Source: CAWFKS01 sp963816435
Lineage (GTDB): Bacteria; Pseudomonadota; Alphaproteobacteria; Rhizobiales; Rhizobiaceae
Assembly (NCBI GenBank): GCA_963816435.1
Contig: CAWFKS010000018.1
Span: 62,001-126,000 of the forward strand
Length of the DNA stretch: 64,000 nucleotides
Reading direction: 5' to 3'
This document shows positions 10,327-19,944 of the stretch, in pieces. Position numbers and translations under genes: made by a program. Below the pieces are notes generated by a model that saw nothing but the letters and a program-made list of their open reading frames with translations, was not told the origin of the DNA and ran no database searches. How positions within the stretch are numbered: the first letter of the stretch is position 1; each line of letters begins with the position of its first letter.

Positions 10327-10770
10327 ATGCTGGCCGATGCCGACGCGCTGCTTGCCGGACTTTCGCTGAGGCGGCTGGCGGAGACCTATGCGCTGGCCGC
10401 CGACCGTCGCGACGGTGCTCTCATGGCCGCGCAGTTCACTGAGGACGGCGTTCTGGTCGCACCGCGCGGCACCTTTACCGGACGGGCCGAGATCGCCACG
10501 GTCGCCGACGTGCTGGCCACGCATTATCTCAAGACGTTCCACGGCATTCTCGGCCAGGTGCCCTCGATCGAGCGCGACACGGCCGCCGCCGAGACCTACT
10601 GCATCGCAAGACATTTTCTGCGCGACAGCGCCGACCGCTATCTCTGCTACGAGATGACGATCCGCTACCTCGACGATTTCGCGCTCACGGACAAAGGCTG
10701 GCGCTTCTCGCGCCGCGAACTGGTGGTCGATGCCACCCGCACATTTCCGGTGGAGGAGCGGCCGCGCTGA
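10327..10770 (+). CDS. SnoaL-like/NTF2-fold protein
   Basis: A 147-residue single-domain protein with the look of the SnoaL-like/NTF2 alpha+beta barrel: an N-terminal helix (LRRLAETYALAADRRDG), the F-T-E-D-G-V-L turn, and a later stretch ending in RFSRRELVVD. Members of this fold include ring-opening cyclases, ketosteroid isomerase-type enzymes, dehydratases and dioxygenase small subunits. A neighbouring SDR and acyl-CoA genes make an isomerase or dehydratase on a ring compound attractive, but no catalytic residues could be assigned. It starts 7 bases after the previous stop and is followed by another SDR gene. Confidence 0.65.
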   Translation: MLADADALLAGLSLRRLAETYALAADRRDGALMAAQFTEDGVLVAPRGTFTGRAEIATVADVLATHYLKTFHGILGQVPSIERDTAAAETYCIARHFLRDSADRYLCYEMTIRYLDDFALTDKGWRFSRRELVVDATRTFPVEERPR

Positions 10771-10800
10771 TGGCGCGTGGCCGGACCAGGGAGGAACCGA

Positions 10801-11685
10801 TGACGCATACGGACGAAGCTTCCATTCTCGGCCTCGAGGGCAAGGTCGCACTGATAACCGGTGGCGGCGCCGGTATCGGCCGGGCCACGGCCGAGCTGTT
10901 TGCCAAGGCAGGCATGCGGATCGCGATCGCCGAGATCGACGCGAAGCGGGCGGAGGACGCCCGCTCGGCTCTCGAGGCCGCCGGCGCCGAAGTGCTGGCA
11001 GTGACGGCAGACGTGACCCGAAGAGGCGGACGTCGCACGGGTGTTCGACGAATTGAAGCAACGCTTCGGCCGGCTGGACGTGCTGGTCAACAATGTCGGT
11101 GATTATCTCGGCTACAAGTCCTATTTCGTCGATTCCGACGAGGAGGAATGGCAGCAGCTATACGCCGTCAATCTGCTGCACATGTTCCACGTCTCCAAGG
11201 CCGCCATCCCGCTGATGAAGGAAGGCGGCGGCGGGAGCATCGTCAACCTGTCCACAATCGAGGCCTTCCGCGGAATTCCGCTGACGGTCGTCTACGCCGC
11301 CTTCAAGGCGGCGATCACCGGCTTCACGCAGAGCCTCGCTGTCGAACTCGGGCAGGACGGCATTCGCGTCAACGCGGTTGCGCCGGAGACCACCAACTCC
11401 GCCCAAATCACCGCCACGCCGCGTGTTCCTCCGGAAAATCGCGACTACATTTCGCGCTGGTTTCCCGTCGGCCGGTTCGGCGAGGGTCAGGATTCGGCGG
11501 GCGCCGCGCTGTTCCTCGCCTCCGATCGTCTGTCGGGATGGGTGACCGGCTCGACCATTCTGGTCGACGGCGGCGCCTTTGCCGCGGGAGCGTGGATGCG
11601 GCTTCCCGACAACCGGAGCTGGACTCACCTGCCCGTCATCGTCGCGGACGGCTACACGCCCAGACCCGACGCCGCCAAGCGCTGA
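10801..11685 (+). CDS. Short-chain dehydrogenase/reductase (one frame break)
   Basis: An SDR of about 294 residues. The cofactor loop TGGGAGIGRATAELF is in the first frame and the rest in the next frame: NNVGDYLG, the catalytic serine in VNLSTIEAF, the Tyr-Lys segment VVYAAFKAAITG and the C-terminal GSTILVDGGAF. The break sits at a CCC run near 11018; dropping one C gives DVTEEADVARVFDELKQRFG, a normal SDR sequence. The ATG at 10801 has GGAGG upstream and is preferred over one 31 bases earlier. It ends the catabolic cluster. A substrate is not predictable. Confidence 0.8.
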
Positions 11686-11834
11686 TCGCTGCGGCTACTC
11701 CAATCCGAGTTGTTATTGCTGGGTGCGCGGAACGACATCAACCCGTCCACCGTTCTTCGCGCGTGCCGCGACGCGGGAGCGGAATTCCGCCTTGCTATCG
11801 GCCCGTGAAAGGCCGTAACACTTCGGCACCGACG

Positions 11835-12714
11835 ATGGAGTCCGCCCTGTATTCGCAGCTTCGCCGCCGCATGCGCCGTTCCGTTCCCCTCGCCGTGCTG
11901 TCGCTCTTCTTCGCGGCAGTGCTGTCGGCATGCTCGACCACCGCCACGCTCGAAATCGCGCCGCCGAAGGCGGAGCCTTCGAAATATGCGGCGATCGTCG
12001 TCGACGCCAGGGAAGGCACGGTGCTCTATCAGGTCGCCGCGGACCAGCCGCGCTACCCCGCCTCCCTCACCAAGATGATGACGCTCTATCTGCTGTTCGA
12101 GGCGCTTGAGCACGGCCGGGTGAGCAAGTCGACGCAGATACCGATCTCGGCCCACGCCGCCAGCCGGCCGCCGACCAAGCTCTATTTCAAGGCCGGCGAT
12201 TCGATCGACGTCGACACCGCGATCCGCGCGATGGTGGTCAAGTCCGCCAACGACGTGGCGACCGCGGTCGGCGAATATCTCGGCGGCAGCGAGGAGATGT
12301 TCGCCCGCACGATGACGCTGAAGGCGCGGGCGCTGGGCATGGGGCGGACGGTCTTCACCAACGCCTCGGGCCTGCCCGACGAGGCCATGACGACGACGGC
12401 GCGCGACATGGCGATCCTCGGCCTGGCGCTGCGGCGCGACTTTCCGCAGTTCTACGGCTATTTCTCGCTGCGCAGCTTCGAGTTCCACGGCAAGACCATC
12501 AAGGGCCACAACAAGGTGCTCGACATGGTCTCGGGCGCCGACGGCATCAAGACGGGCTATACCAGGGCCTCGGGCTTCAACCTCGTCGCCTCGGTGCGCC
12601 GCGGCGGCCGCTCGGTGGTCGCGGTGGTGATGGGCGGGGATTCCTGCGCGGGCGCGCGACAACCACATGAAGCAGCTGCTCACCGCAACATTCAACAAGG
12701 CTCGCGCCCGGTAG
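11835..12714 (+). CDS. D-alanyl-D-alanine carboxypeptidase, lipoprotein-type signal (frame break near the end)
   Basis: A penicillin-binding carboxypeptidase of peptidase family S11 that trims terminal D-Ala from peptidoglycan stem peptides. Active-site motifs are visible: S77-L-T-K80, S137-A-N and K239-T-G. The N-terminus has arginines, a hydrophobic stretch and a lipobox-like LSAC, so the mature protein is probably a lipoprotein in the periplasm. The frame breaks near 12650: the first frame runs on to 12821 without family character, whereas the next frame gives RDNHMKQLLTATFNKARAR and a stop at 12712-12714. With one base removed the protein is about 292 residues, short for the family because it lacks the C-terminal DacA domain. 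It converges on hupB. Confidence 0.8.
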
Positions 12715-12771
12715 GCACCGGGCGGCGGATTTCCGCCGAACGTCCCCCCGCCCTTGCCCAAATTGCCGACA

Positions 12772-12810
12772 AAGCAAAACCGCGGCTGCCGGTGGGGCAA
12801 CCGCGGTTGC
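12772..12810 (-). terminator. Intrinsic terminator downstream of hupB
   Basis: Read on the minus strand, the stem AACCGCGG / CCGCGGTT is followed directly by TTTGCTTTG, about 30 bases past the hupB stop. There is no T run on the plus strand, so it serves hupB rather than the convergent carboxypeptidase gene. Confidence 0.7.
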
Positions 12811-12841
12811 GGGCGAATTAAAAACTGAAAGCTGGACGCGC

Positions 12842-13114
12842 CTAGTTGACGGCGTCCTTGAGGCCCTTGCCGGCCGTGAATTTCGGCACGTTGCGGGCCG
12901 GAATCTGCACGGTGGCGCCAGTCTGCGGATTGCGGCCCGTGGAGGCGCCGCGCTTGGACACGCTGAAATTGCCGAAGCCGACCAGGCGGACATCGCCACC
13001 CTTCTTCAGCTCACCAGAAATGACGGAGAATACCGCGTCGACGGCCGACTGAGCGTCTCCCTTGGAAATGCTTGCCTGTTCGGCGACGGCAGCCACGAGT
13101 TCGTTCTTGTTCAT
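12842..13114 (-). CDS. hupB: DNA-binding protein HU
   Basis: A 90-residue HU/IHF-family histone-like protein that bends and compacts DNA as a dimer. It has the helical N-terminal dimerisation body (MNKNELVAAVAEQAS), the DNA-binding arm signature GFGNFSVSKRGASTGRNPQTG with its conserved arm proline region, and the C-terminal FTAGKGLKDAVN. The reading frame stays open upstream, but the ATG of MNKNEL is preceded by an AAGG-containing leader and gives the usual HU length. It lies downstream of lon as in many alphaproteobacteria, separated from it by a strong terminator, so it probably has its own promoter. Confidence 0.95.
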   Translation of the reverse strand: MNKNELVAAVAEQASISKGDAQSAVDAVFSVISGELKKGGDVRLVGFGNFSVSKRGASTGRNPQTGATVQIPARNVPKFTAGKGLKDAVN

Positions 13115-13252
13115 TAAAAACCCCTTCCTTCCCTTTGAAGACCGGAACGCCCGACTCAACCGGCGGAGACGCAACCTTAGAAAGAAGTTCGCCGGCGACC
13201 AAGCCAAATATGGGCGAAAACCCCGGAAATCCGCGGATTCTCCGGGCTCGAA

Positions 13253-13284
13253 CGAAAAAAGCCGGGCCATTCGGCCCGGCTTTT
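13253..13284 (-). terminator. Intrinsic terminator downstream of lon
   Basis: On the minus strand, AAAAGCCGGGCC, a short loop and GGCCCGGCTTTTTT form a GC-rich stem followed by six T, 29 bases after the lon stop. The plus strand also has a short T4 run after the stem, so weak bidirectional action is possible. Confidence 0.85.
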
Positions 13285-13312
13285 CGTTCATTCATCCGAT
13301 GCGCGGCTTCAG

Positions 13313-15730
13313 TCAGTGCGCGACCTGGGCCTTCGCGGCCTCGTCAGCACTGCCTGCGGCGGCTGCCGCGGCCTCGGCCGGATCGACCCAGGTGATCGGC
13401 TCGGGCATGGTGACCAGAGCGTGCTCCAGCACCTCGCCGACCCGGCTGACCGGCACGATCTCCAACGCGCTCTTCACGTTGTCGGGGATGTCGGCCAGGT
13501 CCTTGGCGTTCTCCTCGGGGATCAGCACCTTCTTGATGCCGCCGCGCAGAGCCGCCAGCAGCTTCTCCTTGAGGCCGCCGATAGGCAGAACCCGTCCGCG
13601 CAGGGTGATCTCGCCGGTCATGGCGATGTCCTTGCGTACGGGAATGCCGGTCATCACCGACACGATGGCAGTGGCCATCGCGACACCCGCCGACGGTCCG
13701 TCCTTGGGCGTGGCGCCCTCGGGGACGTGGACGTGGATGTCCTTCTTGTCGAAGACCGGAGGCTCGATGCCAAAGTCGATGGCCCGCGAGCGCACATAGG
13801 ATGCGGCCGCCGAGATCGACTCCTTCATGACGTCCTTCAGGTTGCCGGTGACCGTCATCTTGCCCTTGCCGGGCATCATGACGCCCTCGATCGTCAGCAG
13901 TTCGCCGCCGACCTCGGTCCACGCAAGCCCGGTGACCACGCCGACCTGGTCCTCGCCCTCGACCTGGCCGAAGCGGAACCGCTGCACGCCGAGATAGTCG
14001 TCGAGGTTGTCGCGGGTCACGTTCACCGACTTCTTGCCGGTCTTGAGGATCTCCGTCACCGCCTTGCGCCCGAGCTTCATCAGCTCGCGCTCGAGGTTAC
14101 GCACGCCGGCTTCCCGGGTGTAGGTGCGGATGATCTCGCGGATCGCCTCGTCGGAGACGGAGAACTCCTTCGCCTGCAGGGCATGATCGCGCATGACCTT
14201 CGGCATCAGGTGCCGCTTGGCGATCTCGACCTTCTCGTCCTCGGTGTAACCGGCGATGCGGATGATCTCCATGCGGTCCATCAGGGCCGGCGGGATGTTC
14301 AGCGTGTTCGCCGTGGTCACGAACATGACGCTCGACAGGTCGTACTCGACCTCGAGGTAGTGGTCCATGAACGTCGAGTTCTGCTCCGGATCGAGCACCT
14401 CCAGCAGGGCCGACGACGGGTCGCCGCGGAAATCCATGCCCATCTTGTCGATCTCGTCGAGCAGGAAGAGCGGATTGGACTTCTTGGCCTTCTTCATCGA
14501 CTGGATGACCTTGCCGGGCATCGAGCCGATATAGGTCCGCCGGTGGCCACGAATCTCGGCTTCGTCGCGCACGCCGCCGAGCGCCATGCGGATGAACTCG
14601 CGACCGGTCGCCTTGGCGATCGACTTGCCGAGCGAGGTCTTGCCGACGCCGGGAGGTCCGACGAGGCACAGGATCGGCCCCTTCAGCTTCTTCTGCCGGC
14701 TCTGGACGGCCAGGTATTCGACGATGCGCTCCTTGACCTTGTCGAGGCCGTAGTGATCGGAATCGAGCACCTCCTGAGCGAGATCGAGGTCGTACTTGAC
14801 CTTGGAGCGCTTGCCCCACGGGATCGACAGCAGCCAGTCGAGATAGTTGCGCACGACGGTGGCCTCCGCCGACATCGGCGACATGGTGCGCAGCTTCTTC
14901 AGCTCCGCGTCGGCCTTCTCGCGCGCTTCCTTCGACAGCTTGGTCTTCTTGATGCGCTCTTCCAGCTCGGCCGCCTCGTCGCGGCCGTCCTCGCCCTCGC
15001 CGAGCTCCTTCTGGATCGCCTTCATCTGCTCGTTGAGGTAGTACTCGCGCTGCGTCTTCTCCATCTGGCGCTTGACGCGCGAGCGGATGCGCTTTTCCAC
15101 CTGCAGCACGGAAATCTCGGCTTCCATGAAGCCCATCGCCTTTTCCAGCCGCTCCTGAACGGACAGCGTGGCAAGCATCTCCTGCTTCTCGGGGATCTTG
15201 ATCGCCAGGTGCGAGGCGACGGTATCGGCCAGCTTGGAGTAGTCCTCGATCTGGCTCGCCGCGCCGACGACCTCGGGCGAAATCTTCTTGTTGAGCTTCA
15301 CGTAGTTCTCGAAGTCGGAGACGACGGAGCGCGCCAGCGCCTCGATCTCGACCTCTTCCTCGACGGGCTCCGCCAGCATCTCGGCGTGGGCCTCGTGATA
15401 CTCGGTCTTGTCGGTAAAACCGGTAAGGCGTGCGCGCGAGGCGCCCTCGACCAGCACCTTCACGGTGCCGTCGGGCAGCTTGAGGAGCTGCAGGACGTTG
15501 GCGAGCGTGCCGACGTCATAGATGGCCTCGGGAGCCGGATCGTCGTCTGCGGCGTTGATCTGGGTGGCCAGCAGAATCTGCTTGTCCGCACCCATGACCT
15601 CTTCCAGCGCCTTGATCGACTTCTCGCGGCCGACGAACAGCGGCACGATCATGTGCGGGAACACGACGATGTCGCGCAGCGGCAAAACCGGAAAGACGTT
15701 TTCGCCGGAGGACTTGGGAGTCATGGTCAT
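13313..15730 (-). CDS. lon: ATP-dependent endopeptidase Lon
   Basis: An intact 805-residue bacterial Lon (LonA), which unfolds and degrades damaged and regulatory proteins in the cytoplasm. Domains in order: N-terminal LON substrate-binding domain (VFPVLPLRDIVVFPHMIVPL), coiled-coil region near residues 180-300, AAA+ module with Walker A GPPGVGKTSLGKS and Walker B LFLLDEIDKMG, and the C-terminal protease with Ser about 680 in PKDGPSAGVAM and Lys about 721 in GGLKEKLLA. The ATG preceded by AAAGG was chosen; one five codons upstream is the alternative. The C-terminal tail is Ala-rich. It lies between clpX and hupB, all on the minus strand. Confidence 0.97.
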   Translation of the reverse strand: MTMTPKSSGENVFPVLPLRDIVVFPHMIVPLFVGREKSIKALEEVMGADKQILLATQINAADDDPAPEAIYDVGTLANVLQLLKLPDGTVKVLVEGASRARLTGFTDKTEYHEAHAEMLAEPVEEEVEIEALARSVVSDFENYVKLNKKISPEVVGAASQIEDYSKLADTVASHLAIKIPEKQEMLATLSVQERLEKAMGFMEAEISVLQVEKRIRSRVKRQMEKTQREYYLNEQMKAIQKELGEGEDGRDEAAELEERIKKTKLSKEAREKADAELKKLRTMSPMSAEATVVRNYLDWLLSIPWGKRSKVKYDLDLAQEVLDSDHYGLDKVKERIVEYLAVQSRQKKLKGPILCLVGPPGVGKTSLGKSIAKATGREFIRMALGGVRDEAEIRGHRRTYIGSMPGKVIQSMKKAKKSNPLFLLDEIDKMGMDFRGDPSSALLEVLDPEQNSTFMDHYLEVEYDLSSVMFVTTANTLNIPPALMDRMEIIRIAGYTEDEKVEIAKRHLMPKVMRDHALQAKEFSVSDEAIREIIRTYTREAGVRNLERELMKLGRKAVTEILKTGKKSVNVTRDNLDDYLGVQRFRFGQVEGEDQVGVVTGLAWTEVGGELLTIEGVMMPGKGKMTVTGNLKDVMKESISAAASYVRSRAIDFGIEPPVFDKKDIHVHVPEGATPKDGPSAGVAMATAIVSVMTGIPVRKDIAMTGEITLRGRVLPIGGLKEKLLAALRGGIKKVLIPEENAKDLADIPDNVKSALEIVPVSRVGEVLEHALVTMPEPITWVDPAEAAAAAAGSADEAAKAQVAH

Positions 15731-15940
15731 AGTCCAACCTTTCATGTCGCGGCCACCGATGGCCAGCCGCGAATCTCATGTTAGCGACTGCGGACCGATC
15801 CGCCTATAACCCACTGGATTACGCGGGAGGAGAAGCACGTAGCGGCCCCGCAGCCTGATGTCAGTTAGGTGGCGTCGTCACTGCGAAAGATCAAGGGTTT
15901 GAGGCGCCACGCAGGACGAAACCGATGCCCTGATGCAACA

Positions 15941-15960
15941 GCGGCGCCCGAAGGCGCCGC
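15941..15960 (-). terminator. Hairpin with UUCG tetraloop downstream of clpX
   Basis: Minus-strand GCGGCGCC-TTCG-GGCGCCGC forms a perfect 8-bp stem capped by a stable TTCG tetraloop about 20 bases after the clpX stop. The following TGTTGCATC is only weakly T-rich, so it may end transcription or protect a 3' end. Confidence 0.5.
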
Positions 15961-15981
15961 GATGTGTTTTCAACAAGCCGC

Positions 15982-17257
<1,276 letters not shown>

Positions 17258-17484
17258 GCTTCCGTCCTTTCACTGCCGCCGGCACTCACGAAGCACCGGT
17301 TCGGGTGAGTCTATGGCGGGAATCGAGCCCTGCCAACACCTGCCGTGCGGTCCCTGACTCGAACCAAACACAAAACGACTCACGCGGCAACGGTTCCCGC
17401 ACCCCGAACAAGGCTAAGCGGCCGACAATCAACATAGGTTTAACGCCCGCCGACGCGATCCGTCAGCAAGCAATCGAAATGTGT

Positions 17485-17526
17485 CCGAAAAGGGCATGGA
17501 GCCGCAAAAGCGGCAGCTAATGCCCG
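17485..17526 (-). terminator. Intrinsic terminator downstream of clpP
   Basis: On the minus strand an outer stem GGGCAT / ATGCCC encloses an inner GCCGC-TTTT-GCGGC hairpin and is followed by TTTTCGG. It lies just past the clpP stop and would separate clpP from clpX transcription. Confidence 0.75.
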
Positions 17527-17542
17527 AGCGGTTGTGGACGGC

Positions 17543-18175
17543 CTACTCGGATGGCGCGCCCTCGATCGCCTCGCGGCTGGAAATCACCTTGTCGATGAGG
17601 CCGAATTCCTTGGCTTCGTCGGCGGTCATGAAATGGTCGCGGTCGAGCGTGCGCTCGATGGTCTCGTAGTCGCGGCCAGTGTGCTTCTCGTAGACCTCGT
17701 TGAGGCGACGCTTCAGCTTGATGATGTCCTGGGCGTGGCGCTCGATGTCGGAGGCCTGGCCCTGGAAGCCGCCGGACGGCTGGTGAACCATGATCCGCGC
17801 GTTCGGCGTGGCGAAGCGCATGTCCTTGTGGCCGGCGGTCAAAAGCAGCGAACCCATGGAGGCCGCCTGGCCGATGCACAGCGTCGACACGGCGGGCTTG
17901 ATGAACTGCATGGTGTCGTAGATCGCCATGCCGCTCGTCACCACACCGCCCGGCGAATTGATGTAGAGCGAGATTTCCTTCTTCGGGTTCTCCGCCTCGA
18001 GGAAGAGCAGCTGCGCGCACACCAGCGCGGCCATGCCGTCCTCGACCGGACCGGTGATGAAGATGATGCGCTCCTTCAGGAGCCGCGAGAAGATGTCGTA
18101 GGCACGCTCTCCGCGATTGGTCTGCTCGACCACCATCGGCACGAGGTTCATCGCAACGTCGACGGGGTTCTTCAT
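17543..18175 (-). CDS. clpP: ATP-dependent Clp protease proteolytic subunit
   Basis: A 210-residue serine peptidase that assembles as a double heptamer and works with ClpX or ClpA. The catalytic triad is visible: Ser106 in GQAASMGS, His131 in MVHQPSGG and an Asp near residue 178-180 in TLDRDHF. The frame is open further upstream, but the ATG of MKNPVDVAMN has an AGGAAG ribosome-binding site at 7 bases and matches the usual N-terminus. Transcription probably starts at the heat-shock-type promoter at 18242-18271. clpX follows downstream after a terminator. Confidence 0.97.
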   Translation of the reverse strand: MKNPVDVAMNLVPMVVEQTNRGERAYDIFSRLLKERIIFITGPVEDGMAALVCAQLLFLEAENPKKEISLYINSPGGVVTSGMAIYDTMQFIKPAVSTLCIGQAASMGSLLLTAGHKDMRFATPNARIMVHQPSGGFQGQASDIERHAQDIIKLKRRLNEVYEKHTGRDYETIERTLDRDHFMTADEAKEFGLIDKVISSREAIEGAPSE

Positions 18176-18241
18176 GGAAATCTTCCTTGTTGGGATGTCT
18201 TGGCGCCGCACCAGAGGAATCGGCATGAATGCTCGTTTCCT

Positions 18242-18271
18242 AGATAGGATGGCCGATCGAGGTTTCGCAAG
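18242..18271 (-). promoter_or_regulatory. Probable RpoH (sigma-32)-type promoter of clpP
   Basis: On the minus strand CTTG (-35, 18268-18271) and CCTATCT (-10, 18242-18248) are separated by 19 bases, matching the alphaproteobacterial heat-shock consensus CTTG-N17-23-CYTATNT. The -10 element lies about 70 bases upstream of the clpP start. clpP is a known member of RpoH regulons. Confidence 0.6.
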
Positions 18272-18292
18272 GTGCGCATGACGTTGCGAAAC
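18262..18292 (-). repeat. Inverted repeat overlapping the clpP -35 element
   Basis: A perfect 9-bp inverted repeat, GTTTCGCAA ... TTGCGAAAC, with a 13-base spacer. The left arm contains the CAAG that reads as the minus-strand -35 CTTG. It could be an operator for a regulator of clpP, or chance; no known motif was matched. Confidence 0.5.
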
Positions 18293-18412
18293 GCCAGGGA
18301 CGGCGATGCGCATACCGACGGTTAACGACGCGGGCCATCGGCGCTTTGGAGCCGCGGGCGGCGCCCTATCCTTCTATCGGCGACGGGAAGGCTCGAACAA
18401 GACGGAGTTGCC

Positions 18413-18679
18413 ATGACACGACCACGGATTGCGACGGCGAGCGCAATGCTTCTCGCCACGGTTTCCCAGACGGCAGCCGGCGGGCTCGCCACCTCGTGCC
18501 ACGAGCCGGTACATCGGCCTCCGGTCTACACCGAATTCTCCGAAAGGGTGCTGCTTGCGCCGGGTGCGCGATATGTCGACGTCACGCCGCCAATCTATGG
18601 GACGCGCGAGCGGCAGGTGCTGGTGTCGGAAGGCTACGACGGATGGCGGCAGGTTCAAATCCGCGGCCACTGCCGGTAG
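18413..18679 (+). CDS. Small exported protein of unknown function
   Basis: An 88-residue protein with a basic N-terminus, a hydrophobic stretch (SAMLLATVSQTAAGG) and a probable signal-peptidase site near residue 23. The mature part of about 65 residues has a Cys near each end (SCHEP and GHCR), is rich in Pro, Tyr, Val and Arg, and would be periplasmic. No catalytic motif or family was recognised. It is isolated between divergent clpP and the convergent flavin oxidase gene, with about 100 bases of leader. The signal peptide and codon use suggest a real gene rather than chance. Confidence 0.6.
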   Translation: MTRPRIATASAMLLATVSQTAAGGLATSCHEPVHRPPVYTEFSERVLLAPGARYVDVTPPIYGTRERQVLVSEGYDGWRQVQIRGHCR

Positions 18680-18767
18680 GCCGGAGCTTGCGAAAGCGAT
18701 TCAAGCGGATCGTCCAAGGCATTGAAGCGGCGGCCCGATAACCGACGCTGCCTCGCCGGCACCCGCC

Positions 18768-19868
18768 TCAGCCTTCGGCGCGGAGCCAGCGGGCAAGCCC
18801 GTCGACGTCGCCGCTCTCCAATGCGGCGGCGACACGGCGCCCGACGGCTGCGCCGAACTTGTAGCCGTGGCCCGAGCAGGCCGAGACGACCAGCGCCATG
18901 CCCCGCTCCGTGCAGAAGAAGCGCTCGTCGGCGGTGAAGGTGTAGGCGCAGGTGACGACGTTCTCGACGCGGTATTCGCCGATGCGTGCGAACGGGGGCG
19001 AGAACAGGTCGCGGATAGCCTCGCCCTCCCCCTCGCGCGCCATGCGTTCGGCGTCGGCGTCGGGGTTGGCCTCCTTGTGAAGCCCGGAGCCGAACTTCAG
19101 GCCCGCTCCTCCGGTGGGCGGCAGGATGTAGCCATCGGTTTCGCCGCCGACGTCGAGGATGACCGGCGCGGCGTTCCAGGCCGGCTTCAGGTCGTCAGGC
19201 GGATCGAGGTAGACGACGGCCGTGCGGTAGGTGGCGAGGCTCGAGGCAAGATCTGGAAACAGCTTGGCCACCCAGGCGCCGGCGGCCACGACCACGCGGT
19301 CAGCCTTCAAGACCTCGCCGTTGACGAGTTCCACGCGGCCGGCGGCGGTATCGACATCGACGACCTTTGCGTTCTCGCGCACCTCGGCGCCATGTCCGCG
19401 CAGCCAGTCGACTATGTCGACCGCAATCCTGCGACAGTGAAGTGCCCCGCCTTCGGGCGAGAAGAAGCCGAAGCGGATGGTTTGGCCGTCGAGGAACGGG
19501 TAGCGGCGTTCGGCCTCCGCCCCGTCGAACTCGTCGAACGAAAAACCGCCGGCCACCATGCCATCGCGGTAGTCCTCGGCCTCGTCGCCCGGCTCGCGCG
19601 AGATCGCCATGAAGCCGCGCGGGTCATAATGCGTGGCGCCGAGATCTGCCCACAGCTCTTCCCAGGCGTCGAATGCCTCCGTGATGGCGCCGCCGTAGCC
19701 GGAACCGGGCGCGTAGGCGCGGCGGATGATTCGATGGTGGTCGCCCGAGGCGGCCAGCGGGTTGGGGATGGAGCCCTGTTCCAGCAGCGTTACGTCGTGC
19801 CCGCGTTTGGCCAGCGCCCAGGCGGAGGAAAGGCCGGCTATGCCGGCGCCGACGACGATTGCCTTCAT
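18768..19868 (-). CDS. FAD-dependent amine oxidase, sarcosine oxidase/N-methyltryptophan oxidase (SolA) type
   Basis: A 366-residue flavoprotein of the D-amino-acid-oxidase-like superfamily. The FAD-binding GxGxxG is at the N-terminus (VVGAGIAGLSSAWALAKRG). HRIIRRAY resembles the monomeric sarcosine oxidase active-site arginine/histidine region. The Cys in VVTCAYTFT is at the position of covalent flavin attachment in monomeric sarcosine oxidase, and SGHGYKFG closes the domain. It would oxidise N-methylated or other secondary amino acids to imines with production of H2O2. The ATG at 19868 gives the standard N-terminus. It is divergent from the P450 gene 76 bases away, so the two may share a control region. 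Confidence 0.8.
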   Translation of the reverse strand: MKAIVVGAGIAGLSSAWALAKRGHDVTLLEQGSIPNPLAASGDHHRIIRRAYAPGSGYGGAITEAFDAWEELWADLGATHYDPRGFMAISREPGDEAEDYRDGMVAGGFSFDEFDGAEAERRYPFLDGQTIRFGFFSPEGGALHCRRIAVDIVDWLRGHGAEVRENAKVVDVDTAAGRVELVNGEVLKADRVVVAAGAWVAKLFPDLASSLATYRTAVVYLDPPDDLKPAWNAAPVILDVGGETDGYILPPTGGAGLKFGSGLHKEANPDADAERMAREGEGEAIRDLFSPPFARIGEYRVENVVTCAYTFTADERFFCTERGMALVVSACSGHGYKFGAAVGRRVAAALESGDVDGLARWLRAEG

Positions 19869-19944
19869 GAGAGCGCGTCCGGGAGGGGTTCGGCGGCAAC
19901 ATACGCTCTGGCCCGCCCGACGCAAGACGCGCTAGAAGGCGGCC

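Noticed and set aside
13316..15784. A long open frame (about 820 codons) antisense to lon, and many similar ones opposite other genes
   Set aside because: High GC coding DNA leaves antisense frames open; the translation has no domain character and lon is unmistakable.
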